From positions 1 through 5,580 of the forward strand of contig QMZU01000051.1 in assembly GCA_003663345.1 (NCBI GenBank): DNA of 5,580 nt, read 5' to 3'. A program made the position numbers and the translations under genes. Position 1 is the first letter of the stretch. Every line of letters begins with the position of its first letter. Shown in pieces: positions 4,899 through 5,580 of the stretch. Origin of the DNA: Candidatus Aenigmatarchaeota archaeon (GTDB lineage: Archaea > Aenigmatarchaeota > Aenigmatarchaeia > PWEA01 > B50-G16). The notes beneath the pieces were generated by a model. It did not search any database. It was not told the DNA's origin and saw only the letters and a program-made list of their open reading frames with translations.

Positions 4899-5580
4899 TC
4901 AACTCAACAACCATTTCCACAAAGGAACAAACTTTATTTTCTTTCCCTCAACCTTTTCCTCATCTTCAAAATCCCAAGTAATGCAGAGCAAATCCTCACA
5001 TTTAAGCAATTCAGAACCCTTTATCAAAGATTTAATTTCCCTCTCATTTATCTCATCCTTATCATCAGCATAGGTAACCTGAATCAATCGTTTTACCTTT
5101 AAACCCTCCTTAACCACAAAATCCACTTCCCTGCCCTGATAATCCTTCCAGTAAAAGATTTCCATCAGAGGCTTTTCGTTTGTTTTTCTCAGTAACTCTA
5201 AAAAAACGGTATTTTCCATTCTTTTTCCAATATCCTTTTCAAATCCGATAACATTTGAGAGGCCAACATCACAAATATAAGCTTTTTTCATGGAACCCTT
5301 CCTTTTGTACACGCTTTTCTCAAATTTTTCTAAGAAGAAGGCTGCAAAACTTTCCGGAAGTTTTTCCGTATATTCATAAACAAGATTTTTCACATCCCTG
5401 CCAAGTTTGGATGAAATAAAGCGGGCAATTTTGTTTATACTTAGCTCCTTGGAAAAATTTTGGAACAGATATTCAAAGATTAATTTTGCTATTTCTACAT
5501 TAACAACCTCGAACCTCTCTATAAAATCTTTTTGAAGAATTGTCTCGAAATATTCTCTCAGAATTCTTTCTTTCTTTTCC
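4899..5580 (-). CDS. DUF4143-type ATPase, C-terminal part (N-terminal AAA domain outside window)
   Basis: The frame is open on the minus strand from the window edge to TGA at 4901-4899, about 226 residues; the ATG at 5393 is internal, since family-like sequence (REYFETILQKDFIERF) continues upstream of it. The order fits the C-terminal half of archaeal/bacterial AAA+ ATPases of the DUF4143 group: a winged-helix-like segment (ELSINKIARFISSKLGRDV, about fragment residues 43-61), the AYICDVGLSN strand-turn (D104), ENTVFLELLRK (E122), YWKDYQGREVDFVV (D153) and LIQVTYAD (Q167), ending PLWKWLLS. The E, D and Q-V pattern resembles a PD-(D/E)xK nuclease-like fold; activity is unproven. Full proteins are about 400-480 residues, so the P-loop half lies beyond 5580. 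Cell role is unknown in the family. The gene is visibly AT-richer than leuS, suggesting transfer. Confidence 0.85.
   Translation of the reverse strand, partial: EKKERILREYFETILQKDFIERFEVVNVEIAKLIFEYLFQNFSKELSINKIARFISSKLGRDVKNLVYEYTEKLPESFAAFFLEKFEKSVYKRKGSMKKAYICDVGLSNVIGFEKDIGKRMENTVFLELLRKTNEKPLMEIFYWKDYQGREVDFVVKEGLKVKRLIQVTYADDKDEINEREIKSLIKGSELLKCEDLLCITWDFEDEEKVEGKKIKFVPLWKWLLS

Noticed and set aside
4818..5102. Plus-strand open frame of 94 codons over the leuS spacer and the end of the DUF4143-type gene
   Set aside because: Most of it is antisense to a well supported gene and its Phe/Leu-rich sequence is the expected shadow of Lys/Glu codons.

Overview
The window looks like a piece of an archaeal chromosome. 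The phenylalanyl-tRNA synthetase beta chain and the MinD-like ATPase are of archaeal type. Promoter-like TATA boxes sit about 25-35 bases before gene starts, Shine-Dalgarno sequences are of the GGAGGTGA type, and a tRNA gene encodes its own CCA end and carries extra intron-like sequence. The very GC-rich tRNA stems against a moderate overall base composition hint at a thermophile. I would not name a genus.

Layout, left to right. (1) The 3' part of pheT on the plus strand (1-777). (2) A convergent minD-like gene on the minus strand (764-1540), whose end overlaps the end of pheT by 14 bases. (3) A minus-strand tRNA-Arg(UCU) gene (1593-1721), interrupted in its T-loop region by about 51 extra bases that are probably one intron, or two. 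(4) A compact divergent promoter region (about 1730-1765) serving the tRNA leftwards and the leuS unit rightwards. (5) A possible 20-codon leader peptide ending in a Leu/Val run (1766-1828), embedded in alternative RNA hairpins just before a perfect Shine-Dalgarno. (6) A 74-residue unknown protein (1857-2081) overlapping by ATGA with (7) leuS (2078-4738), a leucyl-tRNA synthetase with a bacterial-type body and an archaeal-type C-terminal domain. (8) A gene-free gap with an AT-rich bidirectional terminator. (9) The C-terminal part of an AT-rich DUF4143-type ATPase gene on the minus strand (4899-5580).

Most of the window concerns translation: two aminoacyl-tRNA synthetases and a tRNA. The most interesting stretch is 1730-2080. 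There a leucine-rich short frame, competing hairpins and a coupled small gene precede a leucyl-tRNA synthetase, an arrangement that would suit charging-dependent control of leuS. This is an inference from layout. The tRNA-Arg insertion and the chimeric LeuRS are the two other points worth following up.
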